NCBI RefSeq assembly: GCF_900100535.1
Contig: NZ_FNDG01000001.1
Location: forward strand, 124,001 to 188,000
Direction of reading: 5' to 3'
Length of the DNA stretch: 64,000 nt
Source: Phytopseudomonas flavescens
GTDB taxonomy: Bacteria; Pseudomonadota; Gammaproteobacteria; Pseudomonadales; Pseudomonadaceae
The translations under genes and the position numbers were made by a program. The stretch's first letter is position 1. The number at the start of each line of letters is the position of its first letter. The notes below the pieces were generated by a model, which made no database searches, was not told the origin of the DNA, and saw nothing but the letters and a program-made list of their open reading frames with translations. Shown in pieces: positions 50,858-61,898 of the stretch.

Positions 50858-51562
50858 TCAGCCCTTGCCGATGGCCGCGCCCTTGCTGCGCGGGATGATC
50901 TGCGCGGCCGCCAGGCGCTCGTCGGTCACGCCACTTGCGGAACGCATGCCTGCGGCCAGAAACGGCACCATCAGGCGCATGACCTGCTCGATGGAGGTAT
51001 CCACGCCGAAGTCGCTCTCGGCCATGGCGCGCAGTGCCTTGATGCCGGACATGCTGAACGCCGCGGCGCCCAGCATGAAGTGCACCCGCCAGAACAGTTC
51101 CAGCGGCGGAATGCCCGGCGCGGCCTCGTGCACCAGCAGCATGTAGCGACGGAACACCTTGCCGTAGACTTCTTCGAGGTATTTGCGCAGATGGCCCTGG
51201 CTCTGGCTGAACGCCAGCCCGAGCAGGCGCATGAAGATCGACAGATCGTTACCGCTGCGCGGCTTCACGGACAGCGTCTGTTCGACCAGCAGTTCGAGCA
51301 GTTCCTCGAGGCTGAAGGTGACGCCCGGCTTGCCCTGGCGCTTGTCCAGCTCGCGCTCGAGGCTGGCACAGAACGGCCCGAGAAAGCGCGAGAAGACCGC
51401 CTGTATCAAGGCCTTCTTGGAGCCGAAGTGGTAATTGACTGCGGCAAGGTTGACTCCAGCCTTGCTGGTGATCAGGCGCAACGACGTCTCGGCGAACCCC
51501 TTTTCCGCGAACAACTGCTCCGCGGCATCCAGAATACGTTCAACGGTTTCCGATTGCGCCAT
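50858..51562 (-). CDS. psrA: TetR-family regulator PsrA
   Basis: Long-chain fatty-acid-responsive regulator; in P. aeruginosa it represses fadBA and activates rpoS. 234 residues. N-terminal helix-turn-helix with AEKGFAETSLRLITSKAGVNLAAVNYHFGSKKAL (about 20-53). Start at 51562 (MAQSETVERILDAAEQLF) matches the known protein; the longer frame crosses the operators. Two PsrA-type operators lie directly upstream. The fadBA operon is in the same window (57325-60678). Confidence 0.96.
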   Translation of the reverse strand: MAQSETVERILDAAEQLFAEKGFAETSLRLITSKAGVNLAAVNYHFGSKKALIQAVFSRFLGPFCASLERELDKRQGKPGVTFSLEELLELLVEQTLSVKPRSGNDLSIFMRLLGLAFSQSQGHLRKYLEEVYGKVFRRYMLLVHEAAPGIPPLELFWRVHFMLGAAAFSMSGIKALRAMAESDFGVDTSIEQVMRLMVPFLAAGMRSASGVTDERLAAAQIIPRSKGAAIGKG

Positions 51563-51575
51563 GACATCCATCCGA

Positions 51576-51589
51576 CAAACAAGTGTTTG
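51576..51589. promoter_or_regulatory. PsrA operator 1
   Basis: CAAACAAGTGTTTG, a perfect palindrome fitting the published C/GAAAC-N2-4-GTTTG/C consensus, 14 bases before the psrA start. Indicates autoregulation. Confidence 0.85.
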
Positions 51590-51602
51590 AAACATACGTT
51601 TC
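51589..51602. promoter_or_regulatory. PsrA operator 2
   Basis: GAAACATACGTTTC, a second palindrome of the same consensus, sharing one base with operator 1, so the two sites are spaced 13 bases apart. Confidence 0.75.
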
Positions 51603-51763
51603 AGCCCGCGCGACTGTCAAGTCACGCAGGCCGTATTCTGGATGCTCAGTCACCATTTGGCGATAGCGTCGCAGCCCCTGGCGCAACCTGCCCGCACAAG
51701 CTGCCTGCCCACAGGTTTATTCGCCATCTGGCAAATAACAGAGGTGCAACGCGCATCGGTGGA

Positions 51764-51791
51764 TTGCCAAGCGACGCTTACTGTATATAAT
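51764..51791 (+). promoter_or_regulatory. promoter of lexA-sulA
   Basis: TTGCCA (51764-51769), 16-base spacer, TATAAT (51786-51791). The -10 lies inside LexA box 1. Confidence 0.7.
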
Positions 51792-51796
51792 CCCAG
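51781..51796. promoter_or_regulatory. LexA box 1
   Basis: CTGTATATAATCCCAG, CTG-N10-CAG, overlapping the -10 element of lexA. Confidence 0.92.
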
Positions 51797-51799
51797 TCA

Positions 51800-51815
51800 C
51801 TGTATAAAAAGACAG
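51800..51815. promoter_or_regulatory. LexA box 2
   Basis: CTGTATAAAAAGACAG, CTG-N10-CAG, three bases after box 1. Paired boxes give tight autoregulation. Confidence 0.92.
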
Positions 51816-51827
51816 AGCCAACCTCCC

Positions 51828-52439
51828 ATGATCAAACTGACGGCCCGCCAAGCGGAAATCCTCGCCTTCATCAAGCAGTGCCTGGAAGACAACGGCTACC
51901 CGCCGACTCGTGCAGAGATCGCCCAGGCGCTCGGTTTCAAGTCACCGAACGCCGCCGAGGAACACCTCAAGGCTCTGGCGCGCAAAGGTGCCATCGAGAT
52001 GACGCCCGGCGCCTCCCGGGGCATTCGCATTCCCGGCTTCGAACCCAATCAGCTCGAGGAAGAAGGCCTGCCGGTGATCGGTCGCGTGGCTGCCGGCGCG
52101 CCTATTCTGGCCCAACAGCACATGGAGGAAGCCTGCCGGATCAACCCGGATTTTTTCCGCCCGAAGGCCGACTACCTGCTCCGGGTACGCGGCATGAGCA
52201 TGAAGGACATCGGCATCATCGACGGTGATCTGCTTGCCGTGCATACCACCAGCGAGGCGCGCAACGGCCAGGTGGTGGTCGCACGCCTCGACGACGAGGT
52301 GACGGTCAAGCGCTTCAAACGCGAAGGCAATACCGTCTGGTTATTGGCGGAAAACCCTGAATTCGCCCCGATCGAAGTGAACCTGGAAGAACAGGAGCTG
52401 ATCATCGAAGGCTTGAGTGTCGGCGTCATACGCCGCTAA
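51828..52439 (+). CDS. lexA: SOS repressor LexA
   Basis: 203 residues. N-terminal winged helix ([20 protein letters not shown]); self-cleavage site Ala89-Gly90 in [10 protein letters not shown]; catalytic Ser124 in RVRGMSMKD and Lys161 in EVTVKRF. ATG 51828 follows the two LexA boxes; the longer frame would cross them. Cotranscribed with sulA, ten bases away. Confidence 0.97.
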   Translation: MIKLTARQAEILAFIKQCLEDNGYPPTRAEIAQALGFKSPNAAEEHLKALARKGAIEMTPGASRGIRIPGFEPNQLEEEGLPVIGRVAAGAPILAQQHMEEACRINPDFFRPKADYLLRVRGMSMKDIGIIDGDLLAVHTTSEARNGQVVVARLDDEVTVKRFKREGNTVWLLAENPEFAPIEVNLEEQELIIEGLSVGVIRR

Positions 52440-52449
52440 TGGAGGCGTT

Positions 52450-52908
52450 ATGCAGTTCCCTCAGTCGCTGAGCCGTACCCAGCTCCCCCTGTTCGATGCC
52501 TTTCTGGCCTCGAACATCGCGGTGGTCGAGCCCGAACCGATAGTCCAGGAAAACACGTTCAGCGAGGTATCGCTGAGGGGTGCTGCGGGTCACTGCCTGA
52601 CACTGCTGGCGCCCATGCTGCGGGAATTGAGCGAGAAGGATGACGAGCGCTGGCTGGCCCTGATCGCCCCACCGGCCAGCCTGACCCAGAGCTGGCTGCG
52701 CGATGCCGGCCTGAATCGCGAACGGATTCTGCTGCTGCAGCCTCGCAGCGGCCAGAGTGCCCTGCAACTGGCTCAGGAAGCCTTGAAACTTGGCCGTAGC
52801 CATACGGTGGTCAGCTGGCTGCATCCCCTACAGCAGCACGCCCGCCAGCAACTGCAGGCGGCGGCGCACCTCGGTCAGGCACAAAGCCTGAACATCAGCC
52901 TGGGTTGA
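52450..52908 (+). CDS. sulA: SOS cell-division inhibitor SulA
   Basis: 152 residues, FtsZ inhibitor made during DNA damage. Residues LALIAPPASLTQSWLRDAGLNRERILLLQPRSGQSALQLAQEAL match the RecA-like SulA core. ATG 52450 is preceded by GGAGG; a frame starting at 52417 lies inside lexA. In pseudomonads sulA follows lexA directly and shares its LexA-controlled promoter. Confidence 0.93.
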   Translation: MQFPQSLSRTQLPLFDAFLASNIAVVEPEPIVQENTFSEVSLRGAAGHCLTLLAPMLRELSEKDDERWLALIAPPASLTQSWLRDAGLNRERILLLQPRSGQSALQLAQEALKLGRSHTVVSWLHPLQQHARQQLQAAAHLGQAQSLNISLG

Positions 52909-52988
52909 TCCGCAGGTTAGAGAAATGCTCAACACTGGAGTGTACTTTCTGCCTGCTCGCCCCTGAGGGCGCGCGGTAGGAAACCGAA

Positions 52989-53225
52989 TCAATGCAGGAC
53001 GCGGGGCTGCTCGTCTTCCTGATCGAAATCGCCTTCCGCCATTTTGCCGGCCATTTGCACGCCGACATTGAGCATCGCCTTGGCGACTTCCACGTGCTGG
53101 CCCTGGAGAAAGGCCTTGGCATCTTCCGAGAAATCCAGCACCACCAGCGCTTCCTCATCATCGGCTCGACGCAGGGCGATGCGCCCATCGGGCAGTTCGA
53201 CGATTTCAAGGAAAGCAGTAGGCAT
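52989..53225 (-). CDS. small conserved hypothetical protein
   Basis: 78 residues, MPTAFLEIVELPDGRIALRRADDEEALVVLDFSEDAKAFLQ, acidic, predicted mixed alpha/beta, no membrane segment. GGAGA upstream supports ATG 53225. Occurs at this place between sulA and topA in pseudomonads as I recall; function unknown. Confidence 0.8.
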   Translation of the reverse strand: MPTAFLEIVELPDGRIALRRADDEEALVVLDFSEDAKAFLQGQHVEVAKAMLNVGVQMAGKMAEGDFDQEDEQPRVLH

Positions 53226-53336
53226 GACTCGGATTCTCCACACAGGGCCGCGTAGTGTAGCAGTCGCTCGGCCCTATGGCTTGGCGAAAAACTGCCAGGT
53301 GCTGAACGGACGTTCAATCACCGGCAAGTCTGACGC

Positions 53337-53858
53337 TCACCATTCGCTGAGGCCGACGCGAAAACGCTGCGCCAGCGACTTGAGTTCCTGCCGCCAACTC
53401 TCCAAGGTCTCCCAGGCGAGAAGCGGCAACTCCTGGTCCAGGCTCAGCGCCTCGATCAAAGCCGTGGCGCCAGGGTCGCCCTTGGCTTCCCGTGGCGGAC
53501 GCGGCGGCTTGAACAATTGAGCGTGAGCAGCCAGCAGTTGCCCAAGCCAGGTGTGCGGGTTTTCGGACAGTTCCACCAGCTCGGCCAACTCGGGACTCGG
53601 CGCAGCCTCCAGGTTCCGGCGGTCCAGCACCACCTCGGCACGCGCGGCATTGCTGCCCGGCAAGCGATAGAAGCCGGCGATTTCATGACAAAGGCCCAGT
53701 AGCGCCCCGTACAGGTGAAACAGCGTGGCCTCTCGCTCGGCCTGCACCAGCGCCTGGGCGTTCATCGCCCGGCCTTGTTCGGCCTTGCGCCAGGACTCCA
53801 GCGAGAGCCCGGCATAGAAAATCTTCTGATTGGTGCGGGTGTACAGTTCGCCAGCCAT
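53337..53858 (-). CDS. conserved hypothetical protein (DUF6586-like)
   Basis: 173 residues, mostly helical, starting MAGELYTRTNQKIFYAGLSLESWRKAE. No catalytic motif, signal peptide or membrane helix seen. Start 53858 chosen because similarity to the pseudomonad family starts there; nine more codons are open upstream. Same strand as topA, 54 bases after it, probably cotranscribed. Confidence 0.8.
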   Translation of the reverse strand: MAGELYTRTNQKIFYAGLSLESWRKAEQGRAMNAQALVQAEREATLFHLYGALLGLCHEIAGFYRLPGSNAARAEVVLDRRNLEAAPSPELAELVELSENPHTWLGQLLAAHAQLFKPPRPPREAKGDPGATALIEALSLDQELPLLAWETLESWRQELKSLAQRFRVGLSEW

Positions 53859-53912
53859 ATGCACTCTCCAGAGAGCCCCAGGCACGCTCCACGAAAGCGT
53901 GCCTGGCGCAGA

Positions 53913-56519
53913 TCAACGCTTGTCCTCGACCTTCCATTTGCCGCCGTCGAAGAACGCCTTCCAGCCTGTGGGCTTGCCGTCCACCTCGGTCTGCACGTAC
54001 TGCTCCTTGGTCTTGCGGCTGTAGCGGATGACCGCAGCGCGACCCTCGGGGTCCTTGGCCGGTGCATCGATCAGGAAGTGATACTTCGGATCGATCTCGT
54101 CCTTGTGCGGAATCAACTCGAGCACCAGCGGCGCACGGGTCTCGCGGTTCTTCGGGAACTGGCTGGCAGCCAGAAACAACCCCGAGGCGCCGTCACGCAG
54201 CACGTAAGTGTCATCGACCTTCTCGCACTTGAGCTCCGGCATCTTCACCGCATCCATCTTGGGTGGCGCGGGCTCACCGCTACGCAGCAGCTTGCGGGTG
54301 TTCTTGCATTCGCTGTTGGTGCAGCCGAAGAACTTGCCGAAGCGCCCGGTCTTGAGCTGCATCTGGCTGCCGCACTTGTCGCACTCCAGGCTCGGCCCTT
54401 CGTAGCCTTTGATGCGGAACTGCCCCTGCTCGATTTCGTAACCCGCACAATCCGGGTTGTTGCCGCAGATATGCAGCTTGCGCGTTTCGTCCAGCAGGTA
54501 GGCGTCCATGGCCGTCGCGCAGATCGGGCAGCGGTGCTTGCCGAGCAGCACGCGGGATTCGGACTCGCCCTCGTCATCGGCGGCTATCTCATCACCCGGC
54601 ACCAGGTTGACCGTGGCCTTGCAGCGCTCCTTGGGCGGCAGGGCATAGCCCGAGCAGCCGAGGAACACGCCGGTGGAAGCGGTACGGATCATCATGTGCC
54701 GGCCACATTCACGGCACGGAATATCGGTCGGCGTCGGGGTATTGGCCCGCATGCCGTTGTCGCCTTCGGCCGCAACTTCCAGCTTTTTCTTGAAGTCGCC
54801 ATAGAACTCGTCGAGCAGGTGTTTCCACTCGCGCTCGCCCTGGGCGACGTCATCGAGGTTCTCTTCCATGCCGGCCGTGAAACCATAGTCCATCAGGTCG
54901 GAGAAGCTCTCGGAAAGGCGCTCGGTGACGATGTCGCCCATTTTTTCCGAATAGAAGCGGCGGTTGTGCAACGCCACGTAGCCACGATCCTGGATGGTGG
55001 AGATGATCGCGGCATAGGTGGACGGTCGACCGATGCCGCGCTTTTCCATTTCCTTGACCAGGCTGGCCTCGGAGTAGCGCGCCGGCGGCTTGGTGAAATG
55101 CTGGCTCGGATCGAGCTTGATCAGCTTGAGCGCCTCGCCTTCTTTCATCTCCGGCAGCACGGCGTCGTCGCCCGGCTTGCTGATTTGCGGCAGTGCCCGG
55201 GTGTAGCCATCGAACTTGAGGATACGGCCCTTGGCCCGCAGCTCGAACTGGGCGGCCTTGACCGTCACGGTGGTCGACAGGTATTCGGCCGGCAGCATCT
55301 GGCAGGCGACGAATTGGCGCCAGATCAGTTCGTACAGGCGCTCGGCGTCGCGCTCCATGCCCGACAGCTGGGTCGGACGCAGGTTGACGTCGGAAGGACG
55401 AATCGCTTCGTGCGCCTCCTGGGCGCCCTCCTTGCTGGAGTAGAGATTGGGCTTTTCCGGCAGGTATTTATTGCCGTACTCAGCGTCGATGAAGGTGCGC
55501 ACCATGCCAATGGCGTCAGCCGACAGATTGGTCGAGTCGGTACGCATGTAGGTGATGTAGCCCGCCTCGTAGAGACGCTGGGCCATCATCATGGTCTTCT
55601 TCACACCGAAGCCCAGCCGCGTGCTGGCGGCCTGCTGCAACGTGGAGGTGATGAACGGCGCCGACGGCTTGCTGCTGGTGGGCTTGTCCTCACGCTTGGC
55701 AATGCTGTAGCTCGATGCCTTGAGGGTCGCCAGCGCGGCCATGGCCTGTGCTTCGTTGAGCGGCTTGAAGGCAGCACCGTTCTCGCGGGCCACTTCGAAG
55801 CGCACGTTGGCACCTTTGACGGTGCCCAGGTCGGCATGTACCTCCCAGTACTCCTCGGGCACGAATGCACGGATCTCTTTCTCGCGCTCGACCACCAGCT
55901 TCACGGCAACCGACTGCACACGGCCGGCGGACAGGCCGCGAGCGATCTTCGCCCACAGCAGCGGCGAGACCATGTAGCCCACCACGCGGTCGAGGAAGCG
56001 TCTTGCCTGCTGGGCATTGACCCGGTTGATATCCAGCTCGCCCGGAGCGGCAAACGCCTCCTGGATGGCCTTCTTGGTGATTTCGTTGAACACCACGCGC
56101 TTGTAGCGGCTGTCATCGCCACCGATGGACTCGCGCAGGTGCCAGGCGATGGCCTCCCCCTCTCTATCCAAGTCAGTCGCGAGATAGATGGTGTCGGCTT
56201 CCTTGGCCAGGCGACGCAGCTCCTCGACCACTTTTTCCTTGCCGGGCAGGATCTCGTACTTGGCCTTCCAGCCGTGTTCCGGGTCGACCCCCATGCGGTT
56301 GAACAGCTGACGCTTGGCCTTTTCCTTGGGCGACAGGGCCGGGGTTTCAGCGGCTGCGGCCTTGCCGCGCTTGGCAGGTTCCTTGGCGGCCGCCCCACCG
56401 CTGGTGGGAAGGTCGCGGATGTGGCCGATGCTCGACTTCACCACGTACTGGTTACCCAGGTACTTGTTGATGGTCTTGGCCTTGGCCGGGGATTCCACGA
56501 TGACCAGCGATTTACCCAT
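53913..56519 (-). CDS. topA: DNA topoisomerase I
   Basis: 868 residues, type IA topoisomerase relaxing negative supercoils. Toprim domain at the N-terminus ([22 protein letters not shown], then [14 protein letters not shown]), active-site Tyr in [14 protein letters not shown] near residue 320, and several C-terminal Cys4 zinc motifs (for example [27 protein letters not shown]). Start at 56519 gives the family N-terminus; the longer frame is a leader. Confidence 0.97.
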   Translation of the reverse strand: MGKSLVIVESPAKAKTINKYLGNQYVVKSSIGHIRDLPTSGGAAAKEPAKRGKAAAAETPALSPKEKAKRQLFNRMGVDPEHGWKAKYEILPGKEKVVEELRRLAKEADTIYLATDLDREGEAIAWHLRESIGGDDSRYKRVVFNEITKKAIQEAFAAPGELDINRVNAQQARRFLDRVVGYMVSPLLWAKIARGLSAGRVQSVAVKLVVEREKEIRAFVPEEYWEVHADLGTVKGANVRFEVARENGAAFKPLNEAQAMAALATLKASSYSIAKREDKPTSSKPSAPFITSTLQQAASTRLGFGVKKTMMMAQRLYEAGYITYMRTDSTNLSADAIGMVRTFIDAEYGNKYLPEKPNLYSSKEGAQEAHEAIRPSDVNLRPTQLSGMERDAERLYELIWRQFVACQMLPAEYLSTTVTVKAAQFELRAKGRILKFDGYTRALPQISKPGDDAVLPEMKEGEALKLIKLDPSQHFTKPPARYSEASLVKEMEKRGIGRPSTYAAIISTIQDRGYVALHNRRFYSEKMGDIVTERLSESFSDLMDYGFTAGMEENLDDVAQGEREWKHLLDEFYGDFKKKLEVAAEGDNGMRANTPTPTDIPCRECGRHMMIRTASTGVFLGCSGYALPPKERCKATVNLVPGDEIAADDEGESESRVLLGKHRCPICATAMDAYLLDETRKLHICGNNPDCAGYEIEQGQFRIKGYEGPSLECDKCGSQMQLKTGRFGKFFGCTNSECKNTRKLLRSGEPAPPKMDAVKMPELKCEKVDDTYVLRDGASGLFLAASQFPKNRETRAPLVLELIPHKDEIDPKYHFLIDAPAKDPEGRAAVIRYSRKTKEQYVQTEVDGKPTGWKAFFDGGKWKVEDKR

Positions 56520-56734
56520 GGATTGGAAAATTCCTGAATTGCGGTAATTGAAAGGCGAGCGGGTGCATGAAAAGCGGTTGGGTGTATCGGTTCGACGCAT
56601 TCCGCATCGATGGTGAAAGCGCCCGCTCGACAAAGCGAACACTGGAAAAACTCTGCTGCCGCCGCTTTTCCGACGGCGGTCTCGCCGTTACTCGAGGGGC
56701 CAGCGGCACCCTGCGCCCTACTTTGGCCCCGCTA

Positions 56735-56762
56735 TATATAGTGGCGGTCAAGGCAAGGTCAA
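56735..56762 (-). promoter_or_regulatory. promoter of topA
   Basis: Minus strand: TTGACC (56762-56757), 16-base spacer, TATATA (56740-56735) within the AT-rich palindrome CTATATATAG. Gives a leader of about 210 bases. Confidence 0.6.
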
Positions 56763-56786
56763 GGGCGAGTGTCTATTGGAACCGCC

Positions 56787-57026
56787 TCAGGGACGACGCA
56801 AAACGCTTGCCTCGCCCTCGATAAAAGCAAAGCGCGGAACCCGCTTGCCGTCCAGTTCTACCTCGCCCCGGAACATCTCCAGCGGCCTCACCCACAGGCC
56901 GTAGTCACCGTAGAGCGCCTGATAGACCACGACGTCCTCTTCCGTTTCGGAATGCCGGGCGACACCCAGCACGCGGTACTCGGGGCCTTTGTAATGACGG
57001 TAGAGACCGGGCTGCAGCGACATCAT
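56787..57026 (-). CDS. DUF1653 family protein
   Basis: 79 residues. LQPGLYRHYKGPEYRVLGVARHSETEEDVVVYQALYGDYGLWVRPLEMFRGEV is the DUF1653 core with the YRHYKG motif. AGGA lies ten bases before the first of two adjacent ATGs. Function unknown. Located between the fadBA terminator and the topA promoter. Confidence 0.9.
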   Translation of the reverse strand: MMSLQPGLYRHYKGPEYRVLGVARHSETEEDVVVYQALYGDYGLWVRPLEMFRGEVELDGKRVPRFAFIEGEASVLRRP

Positions 57027-57129
57027 TCAATTTCCTGGAAATATTTTTCGTTCGATAAAAAGGGTCGGGCTGCATGTCAGGCAGCGAACCGAACCCGAAT
57101 GACCTGCATCCTGGGCGCAGGACCAAAAA

Positions 57130-57156
57130 ACAAAAACCGGGGCAGAAGCCCCGGTT
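57130..57156 (-). terminator. rho-independent terminator of fadBA
   Basis: Minus strand: AACCGGGGC, loop TTCT, GCCCCGGTT, then TTTG and a T-rich run. It lies 170 bases after the fadA stop, with repeat copy C in between. Confidence 0.9.
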
Positions 57157-57172
57157 GTGCAACCATTACAGC

Positions 57173-57324
57173 GAATCCGTTCAAGGGCTCGCGAGCTAGA
57201 GCTATGCAAGAGCTGGGCGCCCCCACAAAAGCAGGCGAGAAAGCGCAGTTTACTGATGTAAATGAGCATTTCGAGCCTGCTTTTAACGCAGCAGAGCCGA
57301 CGCGCAGCAGCCTTTGGCGGATTC
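57173..57324 (+). repeat. hairpin-forming dispersed repeat, copy C (3' region of fadBA)
   Basis: Best-preserved member, 152 bases, with inverted ends GAATCCG/CGGATTC. The core is a long imperfect hairpin, arms AAAGCAGGC...TTTAC and GTAAA...GCCTGCTTT around TGAT. The right end abuts the fadA stop codon exactly, so it is transcribed as the fadBA 3' untranslated region. Matches copies A and B. Confidence 0.82.
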
Positions 57325-58530
<1,206 letters not shown>

Positions 58531-60678
58531 TTAACCAAAGAAGGTCTGGCCGTTTTTGGCCATTTCACGCAGTTTCTCGGTCGGCTGATACAGCGCGCCC
58601 AGATCGGCGTACTTGTCGGCCAGGGCCACGAATTCGGCGACCCCGACACTGTCGATGTAGCGCAGCGCGCCACCGCGGAACGGTGGGAAACCGATGCCGT
58701 AGATCAGGCCCATGTCAGCCTCGGCGGGGGTCTCGACGATACCGTCTTCCAGGCAGCGCACGGTTTCCAGGCACAGCGGGATCATCATGGTGTTGATGAT
58801 GTCCTCGTCGCTCAGCTCACGCTGTTCGACCACGATCGACTTGAGCAGCTCGTAAGCCTCGGGGTCGCTGACCTTGTTCGGCTTGCCGCGCTTGTCGGTC
58901 TCGTAGGCGTAGAAGCCCTTGCCGTTCTTCTGGCCCAGGCGGTTGGCTTCGTACATCACGTCGACCGCAGTGCGACCTTCCACCGCCATGCGATCCGGGA
59001 AGCCTTCGGCCATCACGTCACGGCCGTGGTGGCCGGTGTCGATGCCGACCACGTCGGACAGGTAGGCCGGGCCCATGGGCCAGCCGAACTTCTCCATGAC
59101 CTTGTCGATGCGCGCGAAATCGATGCCGAAGCTGAGCAGCTTGGAGAAGCCGCCGAAGTACGGGAACAGCACACGGTTGACCAGGAAGCCCGGGCAGTCG
59201 TTGACCACGATCGGGTTCTTGCCCATCTTCTTGGCGTACGCCACGGTGGTGGCAACTGCCTTCTCGCTGGACTTCTCACCACGGATGACTTCGACCAGGG
59301 GCATCATGTGCACCGGGTTGAAGAAGTGCATACCGACGAAGTTTTCCGGGCGCTTGAGGGCCTTGGCCAGCAGGCTGATGGAAATGGTCGAGGTGTTGGA
59401 GGCCAGGATGGTGTCCTCCTTGACCGCAGCCTCGACCTCGGCCAGCACCGCCTGCTTGACCTTGGGGTTCTCGACCACGGCTTCGACGACGATGTCGACA
59501 TGGCCAAAGTCGCCATAGGACATGGTCGGGCGAATGGCGCTCAGCGATTCGGCCATCTGCGCGGTGGTCATGCGACCTTTCTCGACGCGTTTGCCGAGCA
59601 GCTTGGAGGCCTCGCCCAGGCCCATCTTGATACCCTCTTCGCGGATATCCTTCATCAGGATCGGCGTGCCCTTGGACGCCGACTGGTAGGCGATACCGCC
59701 GCCCATGATGCCGGCACCCAGCACAGCGGCCAGCTTCACGTCCTGGGCGATGGCGTCGTGGGCCTTGGCTTTCTTCTTCAGTTCCTGATCGTTGAGGAAC
59801 AGGCCGATCAGGCTTTCGGCGACCGAGGTCTTGGCCAGCTTGGCGAAACCGGCGGCTTCGACTTCCAACGCCTTGTCACGGCCGAAGTTGGCGGCCTTCT
59901 GAATGGTCTTGATCGCTTCGACCGGCGCCGGGTAGTTCGGGCCGGCCTGGCCAGCCACGAAACCCTTGGCGGTTTCGAAAGCCATCATCTGCTCGATGGC
60001 GTTGAGCTTGAGCTTTTCCAGCTTGGGCTGGCGTTTGGCCTTGTAGTCCAGCTCGCCGGAAATCGCGCGTTTGATCAGGTCCAGGGCAGCGGCCTGCAGC
60101 TTGTCGGCACTGACCACGGCGTCCACCGCACCGACCTTGAGGGCTTCATCGGCACGGTTTTCCTTGCCGGAGGCGATCCATTCGACGGCGTTGTCGGTAC
60201 CGATCAGGCGCGGCAGGCGCACGGTGCCACCGAAGCCCGGGTAGATACCCAGCTTGACCTCGGGCAGACCGATCTTGGCGTCTTCGGCCATGATCCGGTA
60301 GTCGGCGGCCAGACACATTTCCAGGCCGCCACCCAGGGCGATGCCGTTGATGGCGACCACGGTGGGCACCGCCAGGTCTTCGAAGTCACTGAAGATCCTG
60401 TTGGCTTCCAGGTTGCCGGAGACCAGTTGCTCTTCCGGCAGCTTGAAGTTGTCGACGAACTCGGTGATGTCGGCACCGACGATGAACACGCCCTTGCCGC
60501 TGCTGACGATCACGCCTTTGATCGAGGCATCGGCCTTGATCGCATCGACGGACTGACGAAGCTCGCTCAGGGTCAGACGATTGAACTTGTTGACGGACTC
60601 ACCCTTGAGATCGAACTTGAGTTCGACGATGCCGCTTTCAAGAGCCTTAACCGTGATGGCTTTACCTTCGTAAATCAT
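58531..60678 (-). CDS. fadB: multifunctional fatty-acid oxidation complex alpha subunit
   Basis: 715 residues. N-terminal enoyl-CoA hydratase/isomerase domain ([16 protein letters not shown] near 108-123) and C-terminal 3-hydroxyacyl-CoA dehydrogenase domain ([22 protein letters not shown] near 314-335, [15 protein letters not shown] near 451). ATG 60678 preceded by GGAGA; an upstream TTG is in frame but less likely. First gene of fadBA. Confidence 0.97.
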   Translation of the reverse strand: MIYEGKAITVKALESGIVELKFDLKGESVNKFNRLTLSELRQSVDAIKADASIKGVIVSSGKGVFIVGADITEFVDNFKLPEEQLVSGNLEANRIFSDFEDLAVPTVVAINGIALGGGLEMCLAADYRIMAEDAKIGLPEVKLGIYPGFGGTVRLPRLIGTDNAVEWIASGKENRADEALKVGAVDAVVSADKLQAAALDLIKRAISGELDYKAKRQPKLEKLKLNAIEQMMAFETAKGFVAGQAGPNYPAPVEAIKTIQKAANFGRDKALEVEAAGFAKLAKTSVAESLIGLFLNDQELKKKAKAHDAIAQDVKLAAVLGAGIMGGGIAYQSASKGTPILMKDIREEGIKMGLGEASKLLGKRVEKGRMTTAQMAESLSAIRPTMSYGDFGHVDIVVEAVVENPKVKQAVLAEVEAAVKEDTILASNTSTISISLLAKALKRPENFVGMHFFNPVHMMPLVEVIRGEKSSEKAVATTVAYAKKMGKNPIVVNDCPGFLVNRVLFPYFGGFSKLLSFGIDFARIDKVMEKFGWPMGPAYLSDVVGIDTGHHGRDVMAEGFPDRMAVEGRTAVDVMYEANRLGQKNGKGFYAYETDKRGKPNKVSDPEAYELLKSIVVEQRELSDEDIINTMMIPLCLETVRCLEDGIVETPAEADMGLIYGIGFPPFRGGALRYIDSVGVAEFVALADKYADLGALYQPTEKLREMAKNGQTFFG

Positions 60679-61372
60679 CAACTGATCTCCACGCTAGGGA
60701 ATCTGAACAGTACACACCGGAGTCAATCCACAGACTCACGCCACAAGACACCGTAGCCGAAATTCCGCTACCCACCGATGCGATATTCGGACTGAATCGG
60801 GCACTGCCGAAGCGGCAAACACACAATTCATACGCCCGTTTGATTTGGGTGGGCACACATTCACGGAAAAGCCAGTGATTGTCAATTGGCGTTCTGTAGT
60901 CATGTTCCACGGCCACTACCCGCTCACCATGAGCGATCCAGCCGGCGGCGAAAAGCAGATCAGTGGCGCCGATAAGGCATCATTCGCTGGGCATGCCTGC
61001 ACAGGTCGCCACCCTAAGCGGGGCCGGCCTGAACGTTGTCGCACCGCTGCGGACGACCGATAGTCTTTCGGCCCTTCCCCAGCCATACAGGGAAGCGCGG
61101 GTGCTCCCAGGCACTCGGTACGCCCCGTTGAAGCCTCGCGAGAATGTCACCAGCCTGCTCCGGCCTTGGCGGCTCGAGCCGATTGCCCTGCCACCCCACT
61201 TCTCGCTGCCGCACGGCAACATGCTGGGTGATTGGCGTTGTGGGTGAATCTTCGACGGTTCCCCATCGGGCACGACACCGCTGCATGCGAGGGGCTTCAA
61301 GCCAGGGCCGGGGGGGCAAGCCTTCGAGGCTCAAGGGAACGGATCAGCGCACGGCTATGACCGCCAGGCTAC
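60679..61372. other. intergenic region upstream of fadBA; unexplained content
   Basis: 694 bases. The first 170 carry the fadBA promoter. CAAAC at 60816-60820 and GTTTG at 60838-60842 are PsrA-type half sites but 17 bases apart, so not a normal operator. From about 60900 to 61340 several overlapping frames on both strands exceed 70 codons, none with a good Shine-Dalgarno or a family I recognise. Could be a decayed gene or mobile fragment. Confidence 0.5.
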
Positions 61373-61810
61373 TCAGGCGCGCGCCTTGAGAAAGGCCACG
61401 ATGGCTTGCAGGGATTGCCCCTGCGAGCGCTCTCCCCAGCACAGCGCGACCATCTGCGGGCTGGCCTCGACCTTGTAGACATCCCCCGGTAGTGTGCCGA
61501 GCTGCTCGGCCAGTGGCCTGTCCGCACAGGGCTCCTGCCATTTGTTCAGCCACTTGCCTGGCTCGCTTTGCCAATAGCACCAACTGTCCTGGCGCCCGCG
61601 AGGCCGTGGATGGTGGTATTGCGGGCAGGGGCTCGGTGGCGTGGGGACCATCCAGTACGGCCACTCTTCGCGGGACAGCTGCATGGCCAGGCCGAGACGT
61701 CGCGCCTGCAGGCGCACATCCATCTGGCCGCGCTGGCGGCGCGATGGCACCAGCCAGACCATGGGGCTAAGGGCGACTACCAGTAGTGCGACAACGATCC
61801 AACCCGTCAT
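61373..61810 (-). CDS. membrane-anchored hypothetical protein
   Basis: 145 residues. N-terminal helix (about 4-22, WIVVALLVVALSPMVWLVP) followed by a basic stretch and a soluble part with several Trp and Cys (SWCYWQSEPGKW, ALCWGERSQG). No known motif. A gene of this type sits between fadB and uspA in pseudomonads as far as I recall. Divergent from uspA with 88 bases between. Confidence 0.72.
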   Translation of the reverse strand: MTGWIVVALLVVALSPMVWLVPSRRQRGQMDVRLQARRLGLAMQLSREEWPYWMVPTPPSPCPQYHHPRPRGRQDSWCYWQSEPGKWLNKWQEPCADRPLAEQLGTLPGDVYKVEASPQMVALCWGERSQGQSLQAIVAFLKARA

Positions 61811-61898
61811 AATTTCTATCTCGACCGCGCAACCTGTGGTAAATGCTCAAACCAGCCACACTTGAAATCATTGTTCACCCTTGAAAGGAGACAATCTC

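Noticed and set aside
60816-60842. PsrA operator before fadB
   Set aside because: Half sites are 17 bases apart, not 2-4, so I did not list it as an operator.
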